A DNA stretch of 64,000 nt from Amycolatopsis japonica (GTDB lineage Bacteria > Actinomycetota > Actinomycetes > Mycobacteriales > Pseudonocardiaceae). Made by a program: the position numbers and the translations under genes. Below, one piece after another: positions 8,294-16,939 of the stretch (its first letter is position 1; each line of letters starts with the position of its first letter). The notes under the pieces are model-generated. The model did not search any database. It was not told the DNA's origin and was given only the letters and a program-made list of their open reading frames with translations. The DNA lies in the NCBI RefSeq assembly GCF_000732925.1, contig NZ_CP008953.1, forward strand, positions 6,510,001-6,574,000, read 5' to 3'.

Positions 8294-9766
8294 ATGAAAC
8301 CACGGCTGCTCTGGTGGCTGGGCACAGCGTTGCTCCTGCTCGCCGTCCACACCGACTGGAACGTTCCGCTCGCGGCCTGGGTGTTCCCGGTCTTCCTCCT
8401 CCGTTACGCCCGGCTGGTACCCACGCGCCGCGCGATCCTGATGGTGGGACTGTCGCTGCTGATCGGGCAACTGTTCTGGCTCGGGGTCACCGGTCTGCTG
8501 TTCGTGCTCTCCGGTCTGCTCGCCTTCACCTTGCTCGCCGTGCTGCAGACGACGGCGTTCCTCGCCGATCGCCTGCTCGCCGACCGCGCCGGCCTCTTGA
8601 AGACATTGGTGTTCCCGGTGACGCTCGTCGCGGGTGAATACCTCTTCACGGTGATCACCGGATTCGGGGACTTCGGCGCGCTCGGCAGTACCCAGTCCAC
8701 GAACCTGCCGCTGCTCCAAACGGCTTCCGTGACCGGTGTCTACGGCCTCACCTTCGTCATGGCGTGGTCCGCCTCGGTGGCGAACACCGTTTGGCAGGAG
8801 GGATGGCGGCCGGTCAAGCGCACGGTCGTCGTGCACCTCTGCCTGCTCGGCGTGGTGTTCGCCGCCGGTGGCGCGCGGTTGCTGTTCGACGCTCCCACGA
8901 CGAAAACGGTGCGGGTCGCGGGGATCAGCCCGTCGGCGGAGGCGGACCGGTCGAGTTCGGACGCGCTGAAGCGGATCGGCGTGAAGTACTGGCGTGCCGA
9001 AGAAGTCGTCACCGCCGACCCGGTCGCGGTCGGTGCGGCGTTCGCGCCGGTCACCGAGGATCTCGTGACGAGGACCCGGCAGCAGGCGTCGGCGGGCGCG
9101 AAGATCGTGCTCTGGCCGGAAACGCACGCCGGCGTGCTGGAACGTGATCAAGCGGCGCTGCTCGCCCGTATGGGCACCGAAGCGAAGCAGGCGGGGATCC
9201 ACGTCGGACTCGCGTACTCGCTTTACACCGCGCAGGCTCCGTTCATCCGCAACGTGGCCGTGCTCGTCGGGCCTTCCGGCGAGGTGCTCTGGACCTATGA
9301 CAAGACGCATCCGACGCCGATGGAGCCGATGACACCGGGCCCGGGAGTCGTCCCCACCGCGGATTCGCCGTACGGACGGATCGCGTCGGTCATCTGTTAT
9401 GACGCGGATTTCCCCGGTCTGATGCGCCAAGCCGCGGACAAGGAGGCCTCGCTGATGCTCGTCCCCGCCAACGACTGGCCGGGATTCGGCGCGCTGCACG
9501 CGGAAAAGGCCGTCTTCCGCGCGGTGGAGAACGGATATTCACTCTTCCGGCAGTCCACCCACGGGAATTCCACAGCTGTGGACGGTCAGGGCCGGGTGCT
9601 CGCGCACGCCGACTACTACCGGACGGAGCAGCAGACGCTCGTCGCGGATCTGCCGGTGCAGCCGAGAACACAGACCGTGTACGCCCGTGTCGGTGACGTG
9701 TTCGCCTGGCTGTGCCTGGCCGTCGCCGCGCTCTGTCCTTTATGGACATATCGAAGGAAACGTTAG
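8294..9766 (+). CDS. Apolipoprotein N-acyltransferase-like membrane protein
   Basis: 490 residues. The N-terminal third is a bundle of about six membrane segments; the C-terminal part is an external CN-hydrolase (nitrilase) domain. The catalytic triad is readable: Glu in LWPETHAG, Lys in YDKTHP, Cys in VICYDADFPGL. This is the architecture of Lnt, which adds the third acyl chain to lipoproteins. It is quite divergent and could be a specialised Lnt paralogue. It stands alone, followed by an imperfect stem (CGTTACGGAA / TTCCTAACG near 9773-9801) before the response regulator gene. Confidence 0.85.
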   Translation: MKPRLLWWLGTALLLLAVHTDWNVPLAAWVFPVFLLRYARLVPTRRAILMVGLSLLIGQLFWLGVTGLLFVLSGLLAFTLLAVLQTTAFLADRLLADRAGLLKTLVFPVTLVAGEYLFTVITGFGDFGALGSTQSTNLPLLQTASVTGVYGLTFVMAWSASVANTVWQEGWRPVKRTVVVHLCLLGVVFAAGGARLLFDAPTTKTVRVAGISPSAEADRSSSDALKRIGVKYWRAEEVVTADPVAVGAAFAPVTEDLVTRTRQQASAGAKIVLWPETHAGVLERDQAALLARMGTEAKQAGIHVGLAYSLYTAQAPFIRNVAVLVGPSGEVLWTYDKTHPTPMEPMTPGPGVVPTADSPYGRIASVICYDADFPGLMRQAADKEASLMLVPANDWPGFGALHAEKAVFRAVENGYSLFRQSTHGNSTAVDGQGRVLAHADYYRTEQQTLVADLPVQPRTQTVYARVGDVFAWLCLAVAALCPLWTYRRKR

Positions 9767-9842
9767 CGCCCCGTTACGGAAGGCGTGGTGTTCCTAACGT
9801 CTCAGCCGAAAAGAACAGTGTTCAACGGTTAAGCTCCCCCGC

Positions 9843-10547
9843 ATGCCGAAACTGCTGGTGGTGGAAGACGACGACGCGATCGGCGGCGTCCTCGAATCGA
9901 CCCTCCGTCTGCACGGCTACGAGGTTTCCTGGCAGCGTGACGGCCGCACAGCGCTCGCGGCCGCGGCGGACGGTGACATCGATTTCGTCCTGCTCGACCT
10001 CGGCCTGCCCGATCTGGACGGGGTCGAGGTCTGCCGTCGGCTGCGGGCGGAGCTGCCCGGCGCCGTCCTGGTCATCCTGACCGCGCGCCAGGAGGAGATG
10101 GACGTCGTCGTGGGCCTGGAGGCCGGCGCCGACGACTACCTCACCAAGCCCATCCGGCTCGGAGAGTTGCTCGCCAGGGTGCGGGCGCATCTGCGGCGCG
10201 GGACGGCGCCGCCGGAGAGCAGGCCCGCGATCGCCATCGGCTATCTGCGGGTGGACACCGCCGGCCGCCGGGTCAGCGTCGGCGGCAAGGAGATCGCGTT
10301 GCGGGCCAAGGAGTTCGACCTGCTCGCCCGGCTGGCCGAACAGCCGGGCGTCGCGGTCAGCCGCGACACCCTGATGTCCGAGGTGTGGGACGCGCACTGG
10401 TACGGCTCCACGAAGACGCTCGACGTCCACATCGCGGCACTGCGCCGGAAGCTGACCGAATCGGCGCCCACCCCCGAGCAGGCGCCCAGGATCTCGACCC
10501 TGCGCGGCCACGGCTACCGCCTCGAACAACCCTTCGAGAATCAGTAG
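9843..10547 (+). CDS. OmpR/PhoB-family response regulator
   Basis: 234 residues. The receiver domain (1-115) has acidic residues in VVEDDDA, phospho-acceptor Asp52 in LLDLGLPD, conserved Thr in ILTAR and Lys in LTKPI. The C-terminal winged helix (about 130-230) ends in LRGHGYRLE, typical of the OmpR class. The probable partner kinase is at 12926, 2.4 kb away on the same strand, with an ABC operon on the opposite strand between them. The gene ends 7 nt inside the convergent permease gene. Confidence 0.95.
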   Translation: MPKLLVVEDDDAIGGVLESTLRLHGYEVSWQRDGRTALAAAADGDIDFVLLDLGLPDLDGVEVCRRLRAELPGAVLVILTARQEEMDVVVGLEAGADDYLTKPIRLGELLARVRAHLRRGTAPPESRPAIAIGYLRVDTAGRRVSVGGKEIALRAKEFDLLARLAEQPGVAVSRDTLMSEVWDAHWYGSTKTLDVHIAALRRKLTESAPTPEQAPRISTLRGHGYRLEQPFENQ

Positions 10548-11656
10548 TCCCGCAGGTCGGAGACCTCGTCGCGGGCGGCGAGCTGCGCGATCCGCGCCGA
10601 CGCCGCCACGCACGACGCGATCACCACCAGCGCCAGCAGCCCGAAGTAGCCGTGCGGCGAAGGCACCCTCTCCACCTTCGAGACGAAGACGAACAGCACG
10701 CCCAGCAAATGCCCGGCGATCAGGCCACCCCCGCCGACCACCAGCGCGTCTCCCGCGATGAACGCCGCCACCTGCCGCCGTTTCCCGCCGAGCGTGCTCA
10801 CGATCAGCAGATCGCGGCGACGTTCGTTGAGCGCCGCGCCGAACGACGGCCCGGCCGCGGCGGCCGCGAGGATCAGCGAGGCGATCAGGTCCACCTCGGC
10901 CTCGCCGCAGCCGTCCCTGGTGAGGGCGGTCGCCATGGCGAACGCCACCGCCAGCGCGACCAGCACCACCGACCGCGCCAGGAGCGCGCTCCGCCACGAA
11001 ATGGACAGCGCGATCACGCCCGCGAGCCCCGAGACGAGCGGCCGGAGTATCCCGCCGATCGCCCGTTTTCCCTTCCGCAGCCCCAGCTCCACCAACCGCC
11101 ACAGCAGCATCGTGCCGCCCGCCCAGCCGAACAGCGGCCAGACGAAGGCGAGCGCGAGCAGGATGACGTCGAGGCCATAGGGCGACCACCAGGGCGGCCC
11201 GCCGTCGGCCGGGACGAAATACCACTCGCGCAGCACCGGGGGCAGGATGGCGAGTGCCGCGACGAGCAGTCCGGCGAACAGCAAGAGAACGATTTCCCGG
11301 ACGACGGCTACGCCCGTACCGGTCGCGAAGCCACAAGCCAGGGACACGACGCTCCCGACCACGCCGCCCGCCAGCCCGGCCGCCGCGGCTTCGGCCGCGG
11401 CCAGCCCGACCACCTGCCCGCCCGTGGCGCCGCGGGCACGCAGCAGGTCCTGATCCGCCCGCAGCACTCTCGCCGAGGGCGTGGACAGCAGCACCACCAG
11501 CACCATCGCGGGGATCCAGCGCGGTGCCGGGGCCCAGGTCCAGTCGTGCACCGCGAGCAGCGTGGTCACGATCGCGACCCCGGCCGCGGGCACGCCGAGC
11601 CTGGCGGGGCGCACGCGCGCGATCCCGCCGACCCACAACGCCATCGCGGCGATCAC
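10541..11656 (-). CDS. FtsX-like ABC transporter permease
   Basis: 371 residues with eight or more hydrophobic segments. Two FtsX-like halves are suggested by RADQDLLRARGATGGQVVGL near the N-terminus and RRRDLLIVSTLGGKRRQVAA near the C-terminus, the latter closely matching the FtsX/MacB loop. The start is the GTG overlapping the stop of the upstream ATPase gene (GTGA), giving tight translational coupling. Last gene of the three-gene ABC operon embedded between a response regulator and a kinase. Such transporters in actinobacteria are often linked to envelope stress or peptide antibiotic response; here that is inference. Confidence 0.85.
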   Translation of the reverse strand: MIAAMALWVGGIARVRPARLGVPAAGVAIVTTLLAVHDWTWAPAPRWIPAMVLVVLLSTPSARVLRADQDLLRARGATGGQVVGLAAAEAAAAGLAGGVVGSVVSLACGFATGTGVAVVREIVLLLFAGLLVAALAILPPVLREWYFVPADGGPPWWSPYGLDVILLALAFVWPLFGWAGGTMLLWRLVELGLRKGKRAIGGILRPLVSGLAGVIALSISWRSALLARSVVLVALAVAFAMATALTRDGCGEAEVDLIASLILAAAAAGPSFGAALNERRRDLLIVSTLGGKRRQVAAFIAGDALVVGGGGLIAGHLLGVLFVFVSKVERVPSPHGYFGLLALVVIASCVAASARIAQLAARDEVSDLRDY

Positions 11657-12312
11657 CGGTCCAGCACCAGCTTCCCGTCGACCATGGCCCATTGTTCCCC
11701 GAACAGCCCGGCCGGAGCGGCTTCGGCCGTCGCCACCAGCAAACCGGCGGCCAGCTGGTCCGCCGCGCGCACGAGCCTGCCGAGGAGCCGCTCGCCCTCG
11801 CGCTGGTCGAGCCAGCCCGCCGGGTCGTCGGCGAGGATCAGTTTCGGCGCGGGTGCGAGCGCCCTGGCCAGGATGGCGAGCCGGATCTGCTCGCCGGTCA
11901 GCTCGCGGGGCGCCTTCTTGGCGAAGCCGTCGAGGCCCACGAGCTCCAGAGCGCCGTCGACGGCGTCACGGACCGCCGTTCCGGTCCGCCCGGCGAGCAC
12001 GAGCGGCAGGGCGACGTTGAGCCGGACGTCGAGATCGCGCAGCAGCCCGCCGTCCTGCAGTACCAGCCCGATCAGATCGGGCCCCGGCGGCGACGGCTCG
12101 AAGGCGGGCCAGTCGATGGTGCCCGCCGTCGGTTTCTTCATCCCGGCGAGCAGGTGCAGCAGCGTGGTCTTCCCCGCGCCCGCCCTGCCGGTCACCACCG
12201 CGCGGGTCTCCGCGCCGATCACGCAGGTGACGCCGTGCACGGCGACCACGGCGGTCAGCCCGGAACCGTAGGTGTGCGCCAGTTCGTCGGCGCGGACCAG
12301 TGGCGCCGTCAC
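11653..12312 (-). CDS. ABC transporter ATP-binding protein (Walker B altered)
   Basis: 219 residues of the LolD/MacB type. Walker A is intact (GRAGAGKTT) and the Q-loop glutamine is present (GLVLQDGG). The signature is LTGEQ instead of LSGGQ, Walker B ends ILADDP with Asp where the catalytic Glu normally is, and the switch histidine is missing (LLVATAEAAP). It should bind ATP but hydrolyse it poorly. Start GTG overlaps the stop of the preceding ATPase gene by 4 nt; the stop overlaps the permease start the same way. It probably pairs with the shorter ATPase upstream in a heterodimer. Confidence 0.88.
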   Translation of the reverse strand: MTAPLVRADELAHTYGSGLTAVVAVHGVTCVIGAETRAVVTGRAGAGKTTLLHLLAGMKKPTAGTIDWPAFEPSPPGPDLIGLVLQDGGLLRDLDVRLNVALPLVLAGRTGTAVRDAVDGALELVGLDGFAKKAPRELTGEQIRLAILARALAPAPKLILADDPAGWLDQREGERLLGRLVRAADQLAAGLLVATAEAAPAGLFGEQWAMVDGKLVLDR

Positions 12313-12815
12313 GCCACTCTCACGATCCGCTGCGCGGCCGCCGCGATCTCGGGGTCACGGGTCGCCACGACGACGGCCGTCCCGCGGGCCGCGACGGCGC
12401 ACAGCAGATCCATGAGTTCGAGCGCGGCGAGCCCGTCGAGTTCTCCGGCGGGTTCGTCGGCGAGGAGCACGTCAGGCGCTCCGGCGAGCGCGACGGCGAC
12501 TCCGGCCCGCGCGCCTTCCAGCGCCGACAGCGTGCCCGGGTAGTCGTCGCCCCGGCCGGCCAGCCCGACCAGTTCGAGCAGGTCGTCGGCGGTGCGCCGC
12601 CCGGCGAGCCGCCCCGCCAGCACGACGTTCCGCCCGACGGTGAGGTGGTCGAAGAGGTTTCCGCGCCGGAGCAGCACGCCGACCCCTGGAGCGCCGAGGA
12701 GGGCCTCGCCGCTTCCGGCGGGCAGCACGGCCACACACTCGCCCGGGACGGCGAACCGGACGAGGGGGACGGATCCGGGCCCCGGGCCTGCCATGACGGC
12801 GGCACGTCGGCGCAT
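12309..12815 (-). CDS. Truncated ABC ATPase-like protein lacking the P-loop lysine
   Basis: 168 residues, about 50 fewer than a full nucleotide-binding domain. The P-loop region reads LPAGSGEALLGAP with no Lys-Ser/Thr, and the stretch between P-loop and Q-loop is shortened; the Q-loop glutamine is replaced (LLRRGNLFDHLTVGRN). The signature is LSALE. Walker B and D-loop are intact (VLLADEPAGELD); the switch is VATRDP without His. First gene of the ABC operon. It looks like a subunit kept for assembly and for its Walker B/D-loop surface rather than for ATP binding. The start could instead be the ATG at 12794. Confidence 0.78.
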   Translation of the reverse strand: MRRRAAVMAGPGPGSVPLVRFAVPGECVAVLPAGSGEALLGAPGVGVLLRRGNLFDHLTVGRNVVLAGRLAGRRTADDLLELVGLAGRGDDYPGTLSALEGARAGVAVALAGAPDVLLADEPAGELDGLAALELMDLLCAVAARGTAVVVATRDPEIAAAAQRIVRVA

Positions 12816-12925
12816 GGCCCCAAGGTAAGGCGAAGGGGGTCAACATCGCCTTGATCTCAGGTCAACGGACGGCAAAATATCGCGTCGGGTGGGTGATCCT
12901 CTCGCACTTCGGCCACACTCTGAGC

Positions 12926-14257
12926 GTGCGCCGCCGGATCGTCACCCTCACCGTGCTGGCCGCGGTGCTGGCGATCACGCTGTTCGGGGCGCCGCTGGCC
13001 ATCGCGGTCGCCAAGTTCCACGAGGGCAACTCGACCCACGACCTCGAACGGGTCGCCGACACCGTCGTCCTCGGCGTGGCCGGCGACCTGGCCAACGGCC
13101 GGATCCCGGAACTGAGACCGGTCAAAGAGGAGGAAGGCCGGATCCGCGGGATCAGGGTCGCGGTCTACACCCCGACCGGCAGGCTTCTGGCAGGCAACGG
13201 CCCGAACAGCGAAGACCGCTTCGTCCGCGAAGCGCACTACACCGACATGGCGACCGGCACCCGCGACGACGAGATCGTCCTGGCGGTCCCGGTGCTCAGC
13301 GGCCCGTCGCTGGTCGGGGTGGTCCGCGCCGCCCATCCCCGGTCGGAACTGGACGCCAAGATCCGCCTGACCTGGCTGAAGATGATCGCGCTCGCCGGGA
13401 TCGCGATCGGCGCGAGCTGGCTGATCGGGCGCCGGATCGCCACCCGGCTGGCGCGGCCGCTGGAGGATCTGGCCGCCACCGCCGAACGGCTCGGCGAAGG
13501 CGACTTCACCGTCCGCACGCGCCGGACCGGGGTCCACGAGATCGATCAGGTCGCCGAGGCACTCGACGTCACGTCCGAGCGGATCGGCGAGACGCTGGAC
13601 CGCGAGCGGACCTTCTCCTCCGACGCCTCCCACCAGCTGCGAACACCGCTGACCGGGCTTCGGCTGCAGCTGGAGGCGGCGCTGGAAAGCCCCGACCGCG
13701 ACCCCTACGCGACGATCCGCGACGGCATCGCCTCGGCCGACCGGCTCGAACGCACCATCGACGACCTGCTGGCGCTGGCCAAACAGACGAGGGCCCCGCG
13801 CGCGCTACTCGACCTGGGCAAACTCTTCGAGGAGGTCCGCCAGACCTGGCACGGCCTGCTCGCCGGACGCGGCCGCGCGCTGCGGATCAGCGGCCGGGAC
13901 GCCCTGCCGGCGCGGGCGGCGGACGCGGCCGTGCGGCAAGTGCTCGCCGTACTGCTGGACAACGCGGCGACCCACGGACGCGGCACGGTGTCCGTCCTCG
14001 CGCGTGACGCCGGGGACGCGCTGGCCATCGACGTGAGCGACGAGGGCGCCATCGAGGACGGGCACGATCCGTTCGCGACCGTCGACCGGACCGAGGACCA
14101 CGAAGGCAACGGGATCGGGCTGCGGCTGGCGCGGAGCCTGGCCGAGGCGGAAGGCGGGCGGCTGCGGCTGACCAGCCCGGCGCCGACGACGTTCACGCTG
14201 CTGCTGCCCGCCGAACGCCCCTCGCCGAAAGAAGAAGGCCCGGGCCTGGCGAGCTAG
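12926..14257 (+). CDS. Sensor histidine kinase (HAMP, HisKA, HATPase)
   Basis: About 443 residues from a GTG start at MRRRIVTLTVLAAV. TM1 is at 5-28, an extracytoplasmic sensor at about 30-150, TM2 near LKMIALAGIAIGASWLIGRR, then HAMP. The H-box is SSDASHQLRTPLTGL, the N-box LLDNAATHG, G1 VSDEG and G2 GNGIGLRLA, all consistent with an active kinase. Upstream starts exist in the same frame to 12851, but that part reads as promoter sequence (AAAATAT near 12873). The likely partner is the OmpR regulator at 9843. The ABC operon on the opposite strand between them is a plausible target or sensing partner. Confidence 0.88.
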   Translation: MRRRIVTLTVLAAVLAITLFGAPLAIAVAKFHEGNSTHDLERVADTVVLGVAGDLANGRIPELRPVKEEEGRIRGIRVAVYTPTGRLLAGNGPNSEDRFVREAHYTDMATGTRDDEIVLAVPVLSGPSLVGVVRAAHPRSELDAKIRLTWLKMIALAGIAIGASWLIGRRIATRLARPLEDLAATAERLGEGDFTVRTRRTGVHEIDQVAEALDVTSERIGETLDRERTFSSDASHQLRTPLTGLRLQLEAALESPDRDPYATIRDGIASADRLERTIDDLLALAKQTRAPRALLDLGKLFEEVRQTWHGLLAGRGRALRISGRDALPARAADAAVRQVLAVLLDNAATHGRGTVSVLARDAGDALAIDVSDEGAIEDGHDPFATVDRTEDHEGNGIGLRLARSLAEAEGGRLRLTSPAPTTFTLLLPAERPSPKEEGPGLAS

Positions 14258-14282
14258 GGGGGGTTACTCGCCAGGCCGGGCC
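14237..14282 (+). terminator. Hairpin terminator overlapping the kinase stop
   Basis: GGCCCGGGCCTGGCGAG (14237-14253) pairs with CTCGCCAGGCCGGGCC (14267-14282) with one bulged base. The left arm is coding sequence for the last kinase residues, so the terminator forms across the stop codon. No T-tract. Confidence 0.7.
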
Positions 14283-14458
14283 GGTAGGAGGCAAACGCGC
14301 CCCGACAGCGCGCACGGCATGCCACCTGACTGAAGACGGTAAAGACCAGCGGGCCAACAGACGGTACACGCCGGATTAACTGACACTTTGCTTTTGAATG
14401 TCACAGGAATCGAGCAGTTGTCCGGCCGGGCTGAATCGATCGTGGGAAGATTGACCGC

Positions 14459-15079
14459 ATGACCACCGAGCCGGCGCCGAGATGGCGGAGACTGGAACCG
14501 GACGAGCGCAAGGAGCAGATCTTCGCCTGCGCGGCCCGCCTTTTCTCCGACCGCCCGTACTCGGAAGTGTCCACTTCGGACATCGCCGCCGAGGCCGGGG
14601 TCGCCAGGGGTCTGATCAACCACTACTTCGGCACGAAACGCGAGCTCTACCTGGAGATCATCCGGCGGGCGCTGACCGTGCCGCGGCTCGCCGTCGAGAT
14701 CCTGCCGGAAGGCCCGCTCGAACTGCGCGCCGACGTCGCCATCGACTGGTTCCTGGACATGGTCACCAGCCAGGAGAAGATGTGGCTGGCCGCGATCGCG
14801 CCGGAGGGCATCGGCCGGGACCTCGAGGTCGAACGGATCCTCGAGGAAGCCGATCGCGAATCGGCCGACCGGGTGCTCGAAGCCGTCGGCCTCTCCCGCG
14901 AAAGCGAGCACGGGCCGGAGCTGAACGCGCTCGTCCGCGCGTTCGGCGGGATGGTCAAGGCGGCGGGCCGGGAATGGCTCGTGCGCGGTTCACTCGATCG
15001 TGCGCAGGTGCACACCTTGCTCAGCAAATCGCTGGTCACGCTGGTGGGCGACGTGTTCCCGGAGATCCAGCGAGGCTGA
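14459..15079 (+). CDS. TetR/AcrR-family regulator
   Basis: 206 residues. The N-terminal TetR helix-turn-helix reads IFACAARLFSDRPYSEVSTSDIAAEAGVARGLINHYFGTKRELY when taken in order; the C-terminal ligand domain is unassigned. It sits alone between two hairpins. The 200-bp upstream region holds a loose inverted repeat TGACA...TGTCA around 14380-14402 that could be an autoregulatory site. Ligand and targets unknown. Confidence 0.92.
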   Translation: MTTEPAPRWRRLEPDERKEQIFACAARLFSDRPYSEVSTSDIAAEAGVARGLINHYFGTKRELYLEIIRRALTVPRLAVEILPEGPLELRADVAIDWFLDMVTSQEKMWLAAIAPEGIGRDLEVERILEEADRESADRVLEAVGLSRESEHGPELNALVRAFGGMVKAAGREWLVRGSLDRAQVHTLLSKSLVTLVGDVFPEIQRG

Positions 15080-15086
15080 AAAGGGA

Positions 15087-15130
15087 GAAGCCCCCGGCAC
15101 CTCGAGGGGGAGGTTGGTGCCAGGGGCTTC
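15087..15130. terminator. Bidirectional terminator between convergent TetR genes
   Basis: GAAGCCCC (15087-15094) and GGCACC pair with GGTGCC and GGGGCTTC (to 15130) across a G-rich loop. It lies just past the stop at 15079 and before the convergent stop at 15180. Confidence 0.7.
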
Positions 15131-15179
15131 GGGACCGGTGACGAGCACCGGTATTCCTCCACACTACGCCGATTCCCTG

Positions 15180-15917
15180 TCACGGCTCTGTCAAACGTCC
15201 GATTGCGTTCAGCTGGGTGAGCCGGAGTTCGAGACCGTCGAGACAACGCTGCACGGCGTAATGGTAAAGCCGCTCGTAGTAACCGGCCGCGAGGTCCGGA
15301 TCCGCGACCAGCTCGGAGATCGACTCGCCCAGCGCCGCCATGCCGGGCAGATCCTCGCGCGTGCGGTACGCCGCGTAGCCCTCGCATCGGTCGAGCTGGA
15401 GCGCCATCGCGCTCTCCCGGTCGTCCTCCATCGCGACGAACTGGCAGGCGGTGGCGAGCAGCAGGTTGTAGGCGAACGGCGCCTCGCCGCCGAAACCCGC
15501 CGCGAGCAGACGGCCGATGCCGGTGTTCATGGTCGGCACGGCGGCGGCGACCGACGGCCCGAACAGGGCGAGGCGGCGCGCCGAACCGGGATAGCGGCGC
15601 AGCACGGTCCGCACGGTCGGCAGGAACTCGTCGAACCAGTCCCGCCACGACAAGGTCTCGTCGGGCAGCGTCAGTTCGCCGACCACCCGGTCGAGCACCG
15701 CGACGACGACGGTGTCCCGGTCGCCGACGTGGTGGTAGACCACCGCGGGGTAGGCGTCGACGGCGGCCGCGAGCTGCCGCAACGTCCAGTTCTCCAGGCC
15801 CGATTCGGCCGACAGCTCCAGCGCGGCGTCGACGATCCTGTCCCTGGTGACGGCCGGCCGTCCGGAAGCCGCGCGGGACCTCGGCCGGGAACCCGCGTCT
15901 TCGGAGAAAGTCGGCAT
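15180..15917 (-). CDS. TetR-family regulator (TetR_C-like ligand domain)
   Basis: 245 residues. After a basic 20-residue N-terminus, the helix-turn-helix is at about 25-70 (IVDAALELSAESGLENWTLR; AVDAYPAVVYHHVGDRDTVV). The C-terminal domain has a WRDWFDEFLPTVRTVLRRYPG segment typical of TetR proteins related to the TetR_C family. It is divergent from an alpha/beta hydrolase gene starting 62 nt away, so hydrolase control is the simplest idea. Ligand unknown. Confidence 0.9.
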   Translation of the reverse strand: MPTFSEDAGSRPRSRAASGRPAVTRDRIVDAALELSAESGLENWTLRQLAAAVDAYPAVVYHHVGDRDTVVVAVLDRVVGELTLPDETLSWRDWFDEFLPTVRTVLRRYPGSARRLALFGPSVAAAVPTMNTGIGRLLAAGFGGEAPFAYNLLLATACQFVAMEDDRESAMALQLDRCEGYAAYRTREDLPGMAALGESISELVADPDLAAGYYERLYHYAVQRCLDGLELRLTQLNAIGRLTEP

Positions 15918-15978
15918 GCGGGCTACCGTATCCGCATTCGGCTGGCCGGACGGCGGGGGCTTCCGGCAGGATCAGGCC

Positions 15979-16848
15979 ATGCCCCGCGCGCGTGTGAACG
16001 GTCTCGAACTCGAGTACGACACCTTCGGCTCCCCCGCGGATCCGCCGCTGGTCCTGGTGATGGGACTCGGCGCCCAGATGGTGACGTGGGAGGAGGGCTT
16101 CTGCGCACTGCTCGCCGAGGGCGGGTTCCACGTCGTCCGCTTCGACAACCGCGACATCGGTCTCTCGTCCTATCTGGACGATCTCCCCGCGCCGGATCTG
16201 GCCGCGCTCGCCGCGGGTGACCTGACCTCCGCGCCGTACCTGCTGTCCGATCTCGCCGCAGACATCACCGGGTTGTTCGACGCGCTCGGTTTCGCCCGCG
16301 CGCACGTCGTCGGGGCGTCGATGGGCGGGATGATCGTGCAGCAGCTCGCGATCGACTCGCCGGAGCGGCTGCTCAGCCTCACGTCGATCATGTCGACCAC
16401 CGGGGATCCCTCGGTCGGGCATCCGGAGCCCGCCGCGCTCGCCGGGCTGACGCGGCCGCCCGCCGCCACCCGGGAGCAGGCGATCGAAGACGGCATCGCC
16501 TGGTTCAAGCTCGTGGGTTCGCCCGGTCACCCGTCCGACGAAGAGTTCCTGCGCATGAAGGCCACCCGTAACTACGACCGCGCGAATCACCCCGAGGGTG
16601 CACTGCGGCAGGCCGCCGCCGTCGTCGCTTCGGGTGACCGCACGGCGAAGCTGCGCGACGTCCACGTCCCCACGCTCGTCATCCACGGCGAAAGCGACCC
16701 GCTGATCAACGTCAGCGGCGGGAAGGCCACCGCGGAGGCGATCCCGGACGCGGAACTGCTGCTGTTCCCCGGAATGGGTCACGAACTGCCGCGGCAGCTG
16801 TGGCCCGCGATCGCCGACGCGATCATCGCGCACGCGCGCAAGGCCTGA
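15979..16848 (+). CDS. Alpha/beta hydrolase
   Basis: 289 residues from ATG at MPRARVNGLELEYDTFG. The nucleophile elbow is GASMGG, the oxyanion region VMGLGAQ, the DNRDIGLSS segment is conserved among hydrolases of this type, the acid is in HGESDPL and the catalytic His is in GMGHELP. These resemble esterase/3-oxoadipate enol-lactonase-like enzymes; substrate not predictable. Divergent from a TetR regulator gene 61 bp away. A longer frame runs upstream to 15847 but overlaps the regulator. Confidence 0.88.
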   Translation: MPRARVNGLELEYDTFGSPADPPLVLVMGLGAQMVTWEEGFCALLAEGGFHVVRFDNRDIGLSSYLDDLPAPDLAALAAGDLTSAPYLLSDLAADITGLFDALGFARAHVVGASMGGMIVQQLAIDSPERLLSLTSIMSTTGDPSVGHPEPAALAGLTRPPAATREQAIEDGIAWFKLVGSPGHPSDEEFLRMKATRNYDRANHPEGALRQAAAVVASGDRTAKLRDVHVPTLVIHGESDPLINVSGGKATAEAIPDAELLLFPGMGHELPRQLWPAIADAIIAHARKA

Positions 16849-16939
16849 AGGGTCAGGATTCCGTCAAGGTTCCCGGCGGAGCCGTAGGGAAGGCGTTCAC
16901 GCCCGCGGCTCGGCCGGTGACACGGAGTTGACTGGGCGG

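Noticed and set aside
7244..9499. A 751-codon minus-strand frame
   Set aside because: Antisense to the TIM-barrel and Lnt-like genes, composition of a shadow frame (Arg, Gln, His, Asp-rich).
14258..14458. A structured leader or small RNA between the kinase and TetR genes
   Set aside because: Beyond the terminator hairpin and a loose TGACA/TGTCA repeat I see no extended structure or conserved motif.
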